DNA of 42,309 bases, from positions 1 through 42,309 of the forward strand of contig NZ_SPDV01000057.1 of assembly GCF_004564275.1 (NCBI RefSeq), read 5' to 3'. A program made the position numbers and the translations under genes. Position 1 is the first letter of the stretch. Every line of letters starts with the position of its first letter. The stretch is from Sphingomonas parva (ex Maeng et al. 2020) (lineage in GTDB: Bacteria > Pseudomonadota > Alphaproteobacteria > Sphingomonadales > Sphingomonadaceae). Below are positions 6,792 through 16,260 of the stretch, piece after piece. Under the pieces are notes generated by a model that did not search any database, was not told the origin of the DNA, and saw only the letters and a program-made list of their open reading frames with translations.

Positions 6792-7817
6792 TCATTCGTC
6801 GGGAACCGCGGCGAGCGCCGCCTCGAGCGCGGCCATCGGCGCACTCCACGGCCCCGCATCGTCGGCGAAATGGGCCAGCGCCATCGCGTAGACAGCCTCC
6901 GCGACGGCACGCGGCGAGCGGCAGAGGGCGTCGAACTCGGGCGGCTGCTCCTCGCCGCTCGAGCGGACGTCGCAGATGGAGATGCGGCAGCCGTGGCGCG
7001 CCAGCGGCCGGCCGTCCGGCAGAACGTCGCCGCCGAGGGTGACGCGCTCGAAGCGGACGCGAGTCAGCCCCGGCTCGGCGTTGCAGGTGAGCTCGGCCTG
7101 CCAGGCGTCGGCGAGCAGCGCGAGCCCGGCGCGCAGCAGATCACCCATCGGATCGGTGAGATAGCCGCCGCCGAACTCGCCGCTGCGTTCCCCGAGCCGG
7201 ACCTGGACGGAATACCAGCCGTAGCCGTCGTGCGTATAGGTGAAGGCGACGTCCTCGCCGGCGCCGAGCCCGGCGTCCCATGGCTCGAACGGCGCGCGCA
7301 GCGGATCCTCTTCGCGGGCGATGCCGCTGTCGCGCGGCGGGCGGGGCGCCTCCCCCGCCGCGAGCCGGGCCGGGTCGGGGCGCCAGCCGCGATCCTCCGA
7401 CGCGAGCCGCGCCGCAACCGCCTCGGCCCCCGCCAGCGCCGGCGCGAGCAGCTCCTCGCGCAGCGGGAAGCCGATCGTCTGGCTGAGGGCGCCGCGATCG
7501 AGCTTCGCCTCGCCGCGCAGCCAGCCGGTCTCCGATCGCGAGAGCGAAAGGCGCATCGACCCGCCGAGCGAGGCGAGCCGCACCTCGCTCCGCTCGCGGG
7601 CGACGAACGCCCGCAGCGCCGGCACGAAGGCGAGCACGTCCGGCCGCTGGAGCAGGGGACCGTTGACGTCGAGCGCCTTCTCCCAGCCGTCGCCGATCCG
7701 GATCGCGACGTCGAGCCAGGGCCAGCTCAGCCCATCACCCATGCCGATCCACAAGGCGGCCTGGCCGATGACGATGTCCGGCGCCTCGGTCTTCCGTCGC
7801 TCCGCGATGTCCTGCAC
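6792..7817 (-). CDS. Hypothetical protein, 341 aa, two similar halves
   Basis: I do not recognise this protein with certainty. The start chosen is the GTG at 7817, which has GGGGGAG six bases before it; the frame extends further upstream but without a better site. It has no signal peptide or membrane segment. Two halves (about 10-145 and 200-335) seem to share a layout: a strand-rich segment with acidic positions, a helix containing a hydrophobic ALLAF/LRAGLALL stretch, then a strand with GEA or NAEPG. The first half weakly resembles WapI-type immunity proteins. A tandem-duplicated domain is my reading, not a measured result. It lies on the same strand as the sigma gene, ending 99 bases before it. 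Confidence 0.6.
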   Translation of the reverse strand: MQDIAERRKTEAPDIVIGQAALWIGMGDGLSWPWLDVAIRIGDGWEKALDVNGPLLQRPDVLAFVPALRAFVARERSEVRLASLGGSMRLSLSRSETGWLRGEAKLDRGALSQTIGFPLREELLAPALAGAEAVAARLASEDRGWRPDPARLAAGEAPRPPRDSGIAREEDPLRAPFEPWDAGLGAGEDVAFTYTHDGYGWYSVQVRLGERSGEFGGGYLTDPMGDLLRAGLALLADAWQAELTCNAEPGLTRVRFERVTLGGDVLPDGRPLARHGCRISICDVRSSGEEQPPEFDALCRSPRAVAEAVYAMALAHFADDAGPWSAPMAALEAALAAVPDE

Positions 7818-8232
7818 TGCGCTCCCCCAAAGGCCGGGCCGCAGCGTGACGCATCGCGCCGGATCAGGCAATCGGCCGGCGCCGGCAAGCAGCATCGGCG
7901 ACTTGCCCGAAGGCGCGATACGAATGGGCGAAGTCTCCAGGTGGAGCAGCCCGCCTGGCAATTCCAATCCGGGCCAGGCCCGCGACAATCCGCGCCCGAG
8001 CACCTACATCAGCCCGGGCTGCAGTCGCAGTTCGACGGTCTTCGGCGCTTTGCCGCTCCTCATTCCTTCTTTCGCTTCTCCTCGCGCCAGTTGGAAGCGT
8101 TCAAGACCGCGACTGCGGCGCGCAGCTATGCCAAGGCGCATTTCGGCGCCGAAGCCGGCCGGTTCGCCACCAAGCGAACCGGAACGGCCGACGGCCGTTC
8201 CGCTGACACAGAAGAGAATTCAGCGAGGAAAC
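7818..8232. other. Divergent intergenic region, 415 bp
   Basis: Separates the minus-strand hypothetical gene from the plus-strand DUF6481 gene. Open frames cross it on both strands, but none has a start with a ribosome binding site. The clear element is the hairpin at 8180-8202. It presumably holds two divergent promoters that I cannot place. Confidence 0.5.
8180..8202 (+). promoter_or_regulatory. Perfect hairpin in the DUF6481 gene leader
   Basis: CGGAACGGCC and GGCCGTTCCG pair perfectly over ten bases around a three-base loop (GAC). It ends 30 bases before the ATG at 8233. No T run follows, so it is more likely a regulatory or RNA-stabilising structure, or an operator, than a terminator. 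Confidence 0.5.
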
Positions 8233-8550
8233 ATGAAGTCATACCGGGATCCGTCCTTCCAGGACCGGGTCGGCCGCGCCGCGGCAGCCAAAAAGAAGGC
8301 GCTCGACGCGCTGCGTTCGAAGCCGCCGGTCGACGAAGCGGTCGTCGCCGAGCGGCAGGCGGCCCGCCTGAAGCGCGAGGCGGCCGAGGCCGAGAAGCGG
8401 GCAGCGCGCAGGGCCGCGGAGCAGGCCGCGAAGGAAGCGAAAGAGGCCGAGGCGGCGGCGAAGCTCGCCGCGCAGCCGGCACCGCGCAGCGAAGCGGAGC
8501 TGAAGGCGGCGCGCGACGCCCGCTACGCGGCCCGCAAGAACCGCAAGTAG
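8233..8550 (+). CDS. DUF6481 family protein
   Basis: A 105-aa highly charged protein, Ala/Lys/Arg/Glu-rich, that opens with MKSYRDPSFQDRVGRA and is otherwise almost entirely one predicted helix or coiled coil (about 15-85), ending in a basic KNRK tail. The opening and composition match the DUF6481 family known mainly from sphingomonads, whose function is unknown. GAGGA lies six bases before the ATG. It is soluble, with no signal peptide. Nucleic-acid binding is conceivable from the charge but is not shown. Confidence 0.8.
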   Translation: MKSYRDPSFQDRVGRAAAAKKKALDALRSKPPVDEAVVAERQAARLKREAAEAEKRAARRAAEQAAKEAKEAEAAAKLAAQPAPRSEAELKAARDARYAARKNRK

Positions 8551-8588
8551 CGCCGTGGAGTTGCGCGGCAATGCGGCGAGGAGCGTGA

Positions 8589-8730
8589 GGCATCGCCGCC
8601 GAGGCCAGCGAGAACATCGAGACGCTGGCCATCGCCGACGACATTCGCGCCGATCTGACCTGGGAGCGCGCCGAAGGCACGGTCCGCAACCTCGCCGACC
8701 GGCGCATCGATTTCTACCGGGTTGACTGGA
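8589..8730 (+). pseudogene. Possible BrnT-toxin-like gene relic
   Basis: The frame beginning just after the TGA at 8586-8588 reads through an IETLAIADDIRADLTWERAE stretch and then NLADRRIDFYRVDWN before dissolving into arginine-rich sequence. The W-E-x-A-x4-N-L-x4-I-x-F spacing resembles the start of BrnT toxins (W-D-x-x-K-x3-N-x-x-K-H-x-I-x-F). There is no start codon and no partner antitoxin gene, so any such gene is dead. The assignment rests on this short motif only. Confidence 0.25.
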
Positions 8731-9044
8731 ACCGCGGCCCGAGGGGGAGGGAGCCGCCCCGCCGGCGCGGGCGAAGGGCAGTTAGGCCCCGGCGGCGGCT
8801 GAGCGAACCGGCGGCGCCTCGCGAACCCGGACGCGAAGGCGCGCCGGCGCCCGCGCGCGGCGGGGAGCGGATAGCGAGATCGACCACCACAAGGGCCGCC
8901 GCGAAGTGACGCGGCGATTGATCCGTTTCGGACGGACCGAGCGGCGGGATCGCCTGCCGACGACCTGCTGCGCCCGCGTTTTCCGCGGGAAAGAGCCGCC
9001 GGAGAGGTCGATACGCATTCGGAATGTTGCCGAAAAACAAGGGC

Positions 9045-9072
9045 TTGCCAGCCGCCCTGCTTCCGATAGGTT
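9045..9072 (+). promoter_or_regulatory. Predicted sigma-70-type promoter
   Basis: TTGCCA at 9045-9050 and TAGGTT at 9067-9072 are separated by 16 bases. They lie 60-88 bases upstream of the metalloprotease start, in an unusually AT-richer patch for this window. Confidence 0.45.
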
Positions 9073-9132
9073 CCTCCTCACCTACAACTGCAGGCGGGCG
9101 AGTACCGGTTGCGTACAGGGGAAGCAGTGAAC

Positions 9133-10077
9133 ATGAGGAACGGACATCTCGACTTCAGCGCTACCGATCTGGACTTCAGCCGCATCGGCGTGGCCGACGC
9201 GGGCAATTCGGCCTTCGGGCAGGGCCATCCGCGGGGGCTCGGCAAGCCGGAGCTTCCGCTGACGACTCGCGAGCTCGTCGGCCTCGACCTTACCCACATC
9301 GTCCACACCAGCGACATCGGCGTCTCGGCCGCCAAAGGTGGCGGCGGTGGCGGCGGTGGCGGCGGCGGCGGCGGCACGACCAGCTTCGCGCCGTACACCA
9401 GCGGCCCGGCGACGGCCTCGGCCGGCTACAACATCACCATCCAGTTCGTCGGCACCTGGACCCAGGATCTGTACAACATCTTCGTCTCCTCGGCCGACAG
9501 GCTGAGCGCACTGATCGTCGGCGACCTCCCGAACGTCAGCGTCCGCTCGAAGGGCGGCATCACGAACGTCGACGACATTTTGATCACCGCCGAGCTCGGC
9601 CCGATCGACGGTCTGTACGGCGTCCTCGGCCAGGCAGGGCCGACCTCGGTCCGGACCGCGAGCTCGCTGCCCGCGACGGCGCAGATGAAGTTCGACATCA
9701 CCGACGTGAACGACATGGGCCTCGACGTCTTCGCCGACGTCGTGCTGCACGAGATGAGCCACAGCCTCGGCTTCGGCTCGATCTGGGACCGGCTCGGCCT
9801 CGTCACCAACGGCCTGTTCACCGGCGCGCGCGCCGTCTCCGAATATCACGCGATGGGCGGCATTGGCGCCGGCATCGCCGTCGAGCAGGACGGCGGCGCC
9901 GGCACCGCCGGCTCGCACTGGGACGAGGAGACGTTCGGCAACGAGCTGATGACCGGCTACATCAACGAGGGCGAGAATTACTTCACCGCGATGAGCGCAG
10001 CCTCGTTCGCCGACATGGGCTACACGATCCGCACGGATTATGCGGCGTTCACCGATCCGGGCTACGTTTTCGCCTGA
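9133..10077 (+). CDS. Leishmanolysin-like (M8-type) zinc metalloprotease
   Basis: A 314-aa metzincin. The active-site motif HEMSHSLGFG gives zinc ligands His206 and His210 with catalytic Glu207. A third His262 (in GSHWDEE) and Met273 (in NELMTGY, the Met-turn) complete the leishmanolysin pattern. There is no N-terminal signal peptide, so export, if any, would be by another route such as type I secretion. Residues 69-81 are thirteen consecutive glycines that separate an N-terminal segment from the catalytic domain. I chose the ATG at 9133 because AGGGGAAG is eight bases before it; a GTG at 9127 and a TTG at 9109 are alternatives. A promoter upstream and a terminator downstream suggest a single-gene unit. 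Confidence 0.85.
   Translation: MRNGHLDFSATDLDFSRIGVADAGNSAFGQGHPRGLGKPELPLTTRELVGLDLTHIVHTSDIGVSAAKGGGGGGGGGGGGGTTSFAPYTSGPATASAGYNITIQFVGTWTQDLYNIFVSSADRLSALIVGDLPNVSVRSKGGITNVDDILITAELGPIDGLYGVLGQAGPTSVRTASSLPATAQMKFDITDVNDMGLDVFADVVLHEMSHSLGFGSIWDRLGLVTNGLFTGARAVSEYHAMGGIGAGIAVEQDGGAGTAGSHWDEETFGNELMTGYINEGENYFTAMSAASFADMGYTIRTDYAAFTDPGYVFA
9337..9375 (+). repeat. Glycine-codon run (13 GGN codons)
   Basis: An imperfect GGC/GGT trinucleotide run inside the metalloprotease gene that codes for thirteen glycines. Such runs can change length by slippage in steps of three bases without breaking the frame. Confidence 0.9.
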
Positions 10078-10096
10078 TCGACACCCGCGATGAGAA

Positions 10097-10128
10097 GGAG
10101 GGGGCGGTCGCAAGGCTGCCCCCTTTTT
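10097..10128 (+). terminator. Rho-independent terminator after the metalloprotease
   Basis: GGGGGC (10100-10105) pairs with GCCCCC (10118-10123) and is followed by five T residues (10124-10128), 20 bases after the stop codon. The clearest intrinsic terminator in the window. Confidence 0.85.
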
Positions 10129-10204
10129 CATGCGCGAGCGGCTGCGCGCCGCCTCTTTCGCGTCGTGGCGGACCCGGTCATGATGAAAGCGGGAGGGAGA
10201 TGCC

Positions 10205-10867
10205 ATGGACCTGATCCTCACCACCTTCGACTGGGTGCCCGAGCCGCCGCGCGGCTTCGTGCGCGACCTGCGCATCCGCTGGGCGCTGGAGGAAGCGGGC
10301 TTTCCCTATCGTGTCGCCAGCGTCCCGTTCGAGGACCGACAGCCGGAGCATTTCGCCCACCAGCCGTTCGGCCAGGTGCCGTGGCTGACCGACGGCGACG
10401 TCTCGATCTTCGAGAGCGGCGCGATCCTGCTCCACCTCGGCGAGAGGAGCGAGGCCTTGCTGCCGGCCGAACCGAAGAGCCGCGGCGAGACGATCGAATG
10501 GCTGTTCGCGGCGCTCAATTCGGTCGAGGCGGCGAGCCAGCCCTGGGTGCTGTTCAAGTTCATGGGCGTAGCCGAAGACGCGCCGGGCGTGACGATGTTC
10601 GACGATTTCATGAAAGCGCACCGGCTCGCTCATGTCGAGCCTTTGCTGGCGAAACGGGAGTGGCTGGTCGGCCCGTTCTCGATCGCCGACATCATGATGG
10701 CCGACGTGCTGCGCCCGATCGACCGCTTCGGCGGCCTGGCTGAATTCCCAGCCTGCAAGGCGTATATGACGCGCGCCACCGCCCGCCCCGCCTTCGCCAA
10801 GGCGCATGCCGACCAGCTCGCCCATTTCGCCACCGGCGACCGCAGGCGCGCGGGCGCGGCGGCCTGA
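10205..10867 (+). CDS. Glutathione S-transferase family protein
   Basis: A 220-aa cytosolic GST. The N-terminal thioredoxin-like domain (about 1-82) contains the cis-proline in FGQVPWLTDGD and the glutathione gamma-glutamyl-binding FESGAILLHL motif. The helical C-terminal domain (about 95-205) contains the GPFSIADIMMADVL N-capping/hydrophobic-staple motif typical of the family. GGGAGGG precedes the ATG by seven bases. Substrate cannot be told from the sequence. It faces the NTF2-like lipoprotein gene tail to tail across 73 bases. Confidence 0.9.
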   Translation: MDLILTTFDWVPEPPRGFVRDLRIRWALEEAGFPYRVASVPFEDRQPEHFAHQPFGQVPWLTDGDVSIFESGAILLHLGERSEALLPAEPKSRGETIEWLFAALNSVEAASQPWVLFKFMGVAEDAPGVTMFDDFMKAHRLAHVEPLLAKREWLVGPFSIADIMMADVLRPIDRFGGLAEFPACKAYMTRATARPAFAKAHADQLAHFATGDRRRAGAAA

Positions 10868-10940
10868 TCGACGCCCGCCGACCCGATGGCCGCCGCCTGT
10901 GGCGACGGCCGGCGGCCCCGCCGCGCGCCGAGGATCAGAG

Positions 10941-11426
10941 CTATTTCCGCGGGTCCTTCGGCGTGGAATGGAGCATGTCGATCCGCCAGCGTCCCTCCCG
11001 CCGCACCAGCAGGGCGGATTCCAGCCACGCCCGCGGCTCGAGCCTGGCCGCGGTTCCGGCCGCACCGACGTTCTCCCAGGCGGCAAAGGCGACGCTGCAG
11101 TCGATCCGGGCGTCGACCGTACCGATGTTCCACTGCATGATCCGGCCGGACGCGTGGGCATCGGCGATCAGCTTCGAAAGCTCGGGGCCGCTGTAGCGCT
11201 TGCCGATCTCGAAGGCGTAGAAAGTCTCCGTGGTGAGACCCCGCACCGCTGCGCCATCGTCGCGCGCCAGTGCATCGTAGAAGGCGCGGACCGTTGCGGC
11301 GACCGATTCAAGGTCCGCCTCGGACGAACAGGATCGCGGCGCGGAGCCGAGGGAGCCGTCGTGCGGCCCCGTGGATTGGCATGAGATCAGCGAAAGCGCC
11401 GCCACGCCGGCAAGGACATGCTTCAT
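10941..11426 (-). CDS. NTF2-like (SnoaL/DUF4440-type) lipoprotein
   Basis: A 161-aa protein with a lipoprotein signal peptide ending at Cys16 (LSLISC). The mature part has an NTF2-like cone-fold pattern: a helix with VRAFYDALARDD, then ETFYAFEIGKRYSG, and a strand pair ending in a VRREGRWRIDMLHST stretch. Such domains bind small molecules or act as enzymes, but no catalytic residues can be assigned. The ATG at 11426 has a run of seven G residues a few bases upstream as ribosome binding site. It follows the NrtS gene on the same strand with a 62-base gap. Confidence 0.75.
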   Translation of the reverse strand: MKHVLAGVAALSLISCQSTGPHDGSLGSAPRSCSSEADLESVAATVRAFYDALARDDGAAVRGLTTETFYAFEIGKRYSGPELSKLIADAHASGRIMQWNIGTVDARIDCSVAFAAWENVGAAGTAARLEPRAWLESALLVRREGRWRIDMLHSTPKDPRK

Positions 11427-11488
11427 ATTTCCCCCCCATCGATGACCGAAGCTAGCAGCTCGCGCGGCCGGCGTCGCGTCCCCGCCCC

Positions 11489-11710
11489 TCAGGAAGCGCG
11501 GAGGGCGGCGTAGCTGCCGTAGCTGGCGACCGCGAAGGGAACGAAATAGGTCAGCCCGATCTTCCACCAGACGAGGGAATGGGCATTGAGCAGCGCATCG
11601 CCCTGGTTGATCGCGTTGAGGGTGGTGCCGACGATCAGGGCAACGGCGAGCGACCGGCGGACGCCGCCCCGGGCGAAGGTGCGGCGAAGGGCTTCCCGGG
11701 GCGCGAGCAT
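11489..11710 (-). CDS. nrtS: NrtS-like small nitrate/nitrite transporter
   Basis: A 73-aa membrane protein with two predicted transmembrane segments (about 15-35 and 47-65). The pattern LAVALIVGTTLNAINQGDALL followed by KIGLTYFVPFAVASYGSYAAL (each read here in two parts) matches the NrtS family, first described for nitrate/nitrite uptake. The ATG at 11710 is my choice; the frame extends upstream to 11821 with arginine-rich sequence that looks untranslated. No other nitrate gene is nearby, so the physiological substrate here is uncertain. Confidence 0.75.
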   Translation of the reverse strand: MLAPREALRRTFARGGVRRSLAVALIVGTTLNAINQGDALLNAHSLVWWKIGLTYFVPFAVASYGSYAALRAS

Positions 11711-11835
11711 GAGGCGCACCTGCCACGATCCGCCGCGACTGTCATCTCTCGCGGCGGGACCGGCACCGCGGACCGATCCGCTGCGTCCGCCGCGCGCGCG
11801 TGGCGGCGAGGAGAGCGGCATGATAACTTAGTGCG

Positions 11836-12573
11836 ATGGACCTGCTCTCCGCCGCCCGGGTCGCGACCTATGCCGCCGGCTCAACCATGGCGGAGCACGT
11901 CCATGCCACCGCCTCGCTCTGCCTGGTGCTGACCGGCGACTATGAAGAGCGCACGCTGGGGCGGCGCGAGATCGAAGAGGCCGGAACGCTGCTGTTCTGC
12001 CCGGCCAACCAGCCGCACGCCCAGCGCTTCGGCCGGCGCGGCGCGACCAAGCTGATCGTCTCCCCGCCGGCTTGGGCGCTGGCGCGCGTCTCCGCCGCCA
12101 CGCACGCACCACGCACGCGGGGCGGCGCGTGCGTGGCGCTCGGCCGGCGCATCGTCGGGGAGTTGCGGGCGCAGGACGAATTCAGCGCATTGGCGGTCGA
12201 GGCGTTGAGCCTGGAACTGCTCGCCACCTTTGCGCGGCGGACGCGCACGGCGGACCGCCCGGCGATCGTCCGCAGGGCGCAGGACTATATGAGCGCGCAC
12301 AAGGGCGACCGCCTCTCGGTAGCCGAAGTCGCCGCCGCCATCGGCTGCGATCCGCTACCCCTGTCGCGCGCATTCCGCCGCGCTGTCGGCCAGTCGATCG
12401 GATCGTTCCAGCGCGGGCTGCGCATCGCCCGGGTGATCGCGTTGCTCGACCGCCGCTCCATGCCGCTGAGCGAGATCGCGCTGGAATGCGGCTTCTGCGA
12501 CCAATCGCACATGACCCGCGCGTTCAAGGCGCAGATCGGCTGCACGCCCGACGCCTATCGGCGCATGTGCTGA
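11836..12573 (+). CDS. AraC-family transcriptional regulator
   Basis: A 245-aa regulator with an N-terminal cupin-like sensing domain (about 10-75, with HVHATASLCLVLTGDYEER and a CPANQPHAQRF segment) and a C-terminal AraC DNA-binding domain with two helix-turn-helix motifs (about 155-243). The second carries the family signature around SEIALECGFCDQSHMTRAFK. The gene runs opposite to nrtS across 125 bases and ends 61 bases before an S41 protease gene on its own strand. Either neighbour could be its target; no binding site could be identified. Confidence 0.9.
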   Translation: MDLLSAARVATYAAGSTMAEHVHATASLCLVLTGDYEERTLGRREIEEAGTLLFCPANQPHAQRFGRRGATKLIVSPPAWALARVSAATHAPRTRGGACVALGRRIVGELRAQDEFSALAVEALSLELLATFARRTRTADRPAIVRRAQDYMSAHKGDRLSVAEVAAAIGCDPLPLSRAFRRAVGQSIGSFQRGLRIARVIALLDRRSMPLSEIALECGFCDQSHMTRAFKAQIGCTPDAYRRMC

Positions 12574-12634
12574 GCGTCCCAAGGGCGTCGCTGCGTCCAA
12601 GACAGCGAGACCGGCAACGGGCTAGAGACTGACG

Positions 12635-14140
12635 ATGATCGCCAAGCGTCTTCCCTTGCGAATGATCATTGCGGCGCTGATCGCCTGCGCCGCCGCCCCG
12701 GCCGGCGCCGTCGCGCCCGCCGGAAGATTCGACCGCCAGGCATGGCAGCAGGACCTCGCGCAGCTCCGCGCCGAGCTTGAACGCGCCTATGTCAATCTCG
12801 CCTGGATGGGCGCGCCGGAGAGCGGCGTCGACGTGCCGCGGCTGTGGCGGCGGGCCCAGGCCAGCCTCGCCGCCGCAACCGACGACGAGGAGGCGCGGCG
12901 GGCGATCCGCGCCTTCGTCGCCGGCTTCGAGGACGGGCATTTCTCCGAGCTGCCGGCCCAGAGCCGCAGTGCGCCGGCCGAGCCGGAACCGGCGCCGCCG
13001 GCGCTGGACGCGGACGATCCGAAATCGGGCTGCGCAGCACTCGGCTTCGCCTCGACTGCGCCGGTCGCCTTCTCGCTGCCGTTCGAGCGCCTCCCCGGTT
13101 TCCGCCTGCTTTCCGACGGCCTCGCGGCGCCGTTCCGTGCCGGGCTCGCGCCGCTGCCCGACGGCCGGACGATCGGCGTGATCCGCATCCAGAACTTTCG
13201 GCCGACGCCCTTCCCCGCCGTCTGCCTCGACGCCTGGAATTCGCTCCGCTCGAACGGAGCGGCGGTCACCGCCGAGGCGATCGCGGAAGCGGCGGAGCGC
13301 GGCTGGTTCGCAGCGCTGGCACGCCAGCTCGGCGCGCTCAGGACGCTGGGCAGCGCGGCGGTGATCGTCGACATCGGCACGAACAGCGGCGGCAACGACA
13401 GCGGCGACTGGACCGCGCGCCTGGTCACCAACCGCGCCGTCGCTTCGGCGCGCATGGCGGCGGTCGATGCACCGATCGCCGCCCGCTATTTCGACGAGCA
13501 GATCGCCGAACTCGACGCCGTGCGGCCGGCTGCCCGCGACGCGGAAGCGCGGGCCGCCGTCGACCGCGCACGGGCTTTCTTCGCGAGACGCAAGGCGGCC
13601 ATCGGCAAGGCGCGCTGCGACCTCTCCTGGGTGTGGCGCGAGCGCCGCACCTGGGACCCCGACGCCTGCAACCGGACGATCGACAGCGGCTTCGCCAGCG
13701 GTTTCGCCGCCGGGCTGCCGCGCGGCGCCTACGGCAGCAGCGAGGTCGCGAGCCGGATCTCCTGGCCGTCAAGGATCGAGGCGCATTTCGGTGCCTGGAC
13801 GGGGCCGGTCTACGTGCTGATCAACGGCCGCTCCTATTCCTCGGCCGAGATGTTCGCCGCGGTGATGCAGGACAACCGTATCGGCAGGCTGATCGGCGAG
13901 AAGAGCGGCGGCGACGGCTGCGGATTCATGGTCGAGGCCGAGCCTCTGGTGCTCGCCCACAGCCGGCTGCGCTTCCGCCTGCCCAATTGCATGCGGCTGC
14001 GCGCCGACGGGAGCAACGAGGTGGCCGGCGTGACTCCCGACCTGCCGCTGCCGCAGATCGAGGGCGAGAGCACCCGGGCGCGCGCCGCGCGGGCGCTTCG
14101 CCTGATCGGAGACGATCTCGGCGCCGCGCCGCCTCGCTAG
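12635..14140 (+). CDS. S41 family peptidase (tail-specific protease-like), exported
   Basis: A 501-aa protein with a signal peptide (about 1-25, MIIAALIACAAAPAGA core). The S41 core is at about 235-450: VIVDIGTNSGGND (243-255) and INGRSYSSAEMFAAVMQDN, in which Ser402 is the likely nucleophile by alignment with the S-A-S/A-E motif, followed by GEKSGGDGCGF. There is no obvious PDZ domain, and an insertion of about 90 residues (265-390) carries four of its cysteines, which could form disulfides in the periplasm. An ATG at 12662 is an alternative start, but 12635 gives a basic n-region (AKRLPLR). Periplasmic location is inferred. Confidence 0.85.
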   Translation: MIAKRLPLRMIIAALIACAAAPAGAVAPAGRFDRQAWQQDLAQLRAELERAYVNLAWMGAPESGVDVPRLWRRAQASLAAATDDEEARRAIRAFVAGFEDGHFSELPAQSRSAPAEPEPAPPALDADDPKSGCAALGFASTAPVAFSLPFERLPGFRLLSDGLAAPFRAGLAPLPDGRTIGVIRIQNFRPTPFPAVCLDAWNSLRSNGAAVTAEAIAEAAERGWFAALARQLGALRTLGSAAVIVDIGTNSGGNDSGDWTARLVTNRAVASARMAAVDAPIAARYFDEQIAELDAVRPAARDAEARAAVDRARAFFARRKAAIGKARCDLSWVWRERRTWDPDACNRTIDSGFASGFAAGLPRGAYGSSEVASRISWPSRIEAHFGAWTGPVYVLINGRSYSSAEMFAAVMQDNRIGRLIGEKSGGDGCGFMVEAEPLVLAHSRLRFRLPNCMRLRADGSNEVAGVTPDLPLPQIEGESTRARAARALRLIGDDLGAAPPR

Positions 14141-14204
14141 AGCCTGCGGAGACACGAGAAGAGCGCAGGGTGACGTTTGCGCGCAGTGCCCCTATGTCGC
14201 CGCC

Positions 14205-15992
<1,788 letters not shown>

Positions 15993-16138
15993 ACGCGCGC
16001 GCCTGAGCTTTCCGCCTTTTCGGAACGCAGGCGAGGTTCGACCGCCGCGGAGCGTGCCGGATCGGGACGGCCGCCGCGCCGAGCCGACAGCCGAAAGGCC
16101 GACATTCCTTCCCGGAGAGCGCGATCGCGATGTATTAC

Positions 16139-16155
16139 GGTAGCTAATTGCTACC
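16139..16155. promoter_or_regulatory. Short hairpin/operator-like inverted repeat
   Basis: GGTAGC and GCTACC flank TAATT in an AT-rich patch 106 bases upstream of the next gene. Too short for certainty; it may be an operator or part of a promoter. The 268-base gap between uup and this gene holds nothing else that I recognise. Confidence 0.3.
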
Positions 16156-16260
16156 TTTATCAAAAGGCTTCCGCACGGTTATCCCCGAAGTTCTTGCGTT
16201 CATCGGGAAAAGTTCTTCGAAGAGCTTGCGCACCCGCAGGGGCAGCCGTACCCATTCGCC

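Larger units (their letters stand above)
8551..9132. other. Intergenic region with relic and promoter
   Basis: The first part (8589-8730) keeps a protein-like frame without a start codon, described as a possible BrnT relic. The rest (8730-9030) is arginine-coding in every frame and looks non-coding. A sigma-70-like promoter for the next gene is at 9045-9072. Confidence 0.5.

Noticed and set aside
5952-8588. Very long plus-strand open frame across the sigma-factor region
   Set aside because: It runs antisense to well-supported genes, is rich in Arg/Ala/Pro as expected from high GC, and has no recognisable domain.
9337-9375. GGC/GGT run as a CRISPR or satellite array
   Set aside because: It is inside a good protein frame, has a three-base period and no spacers.
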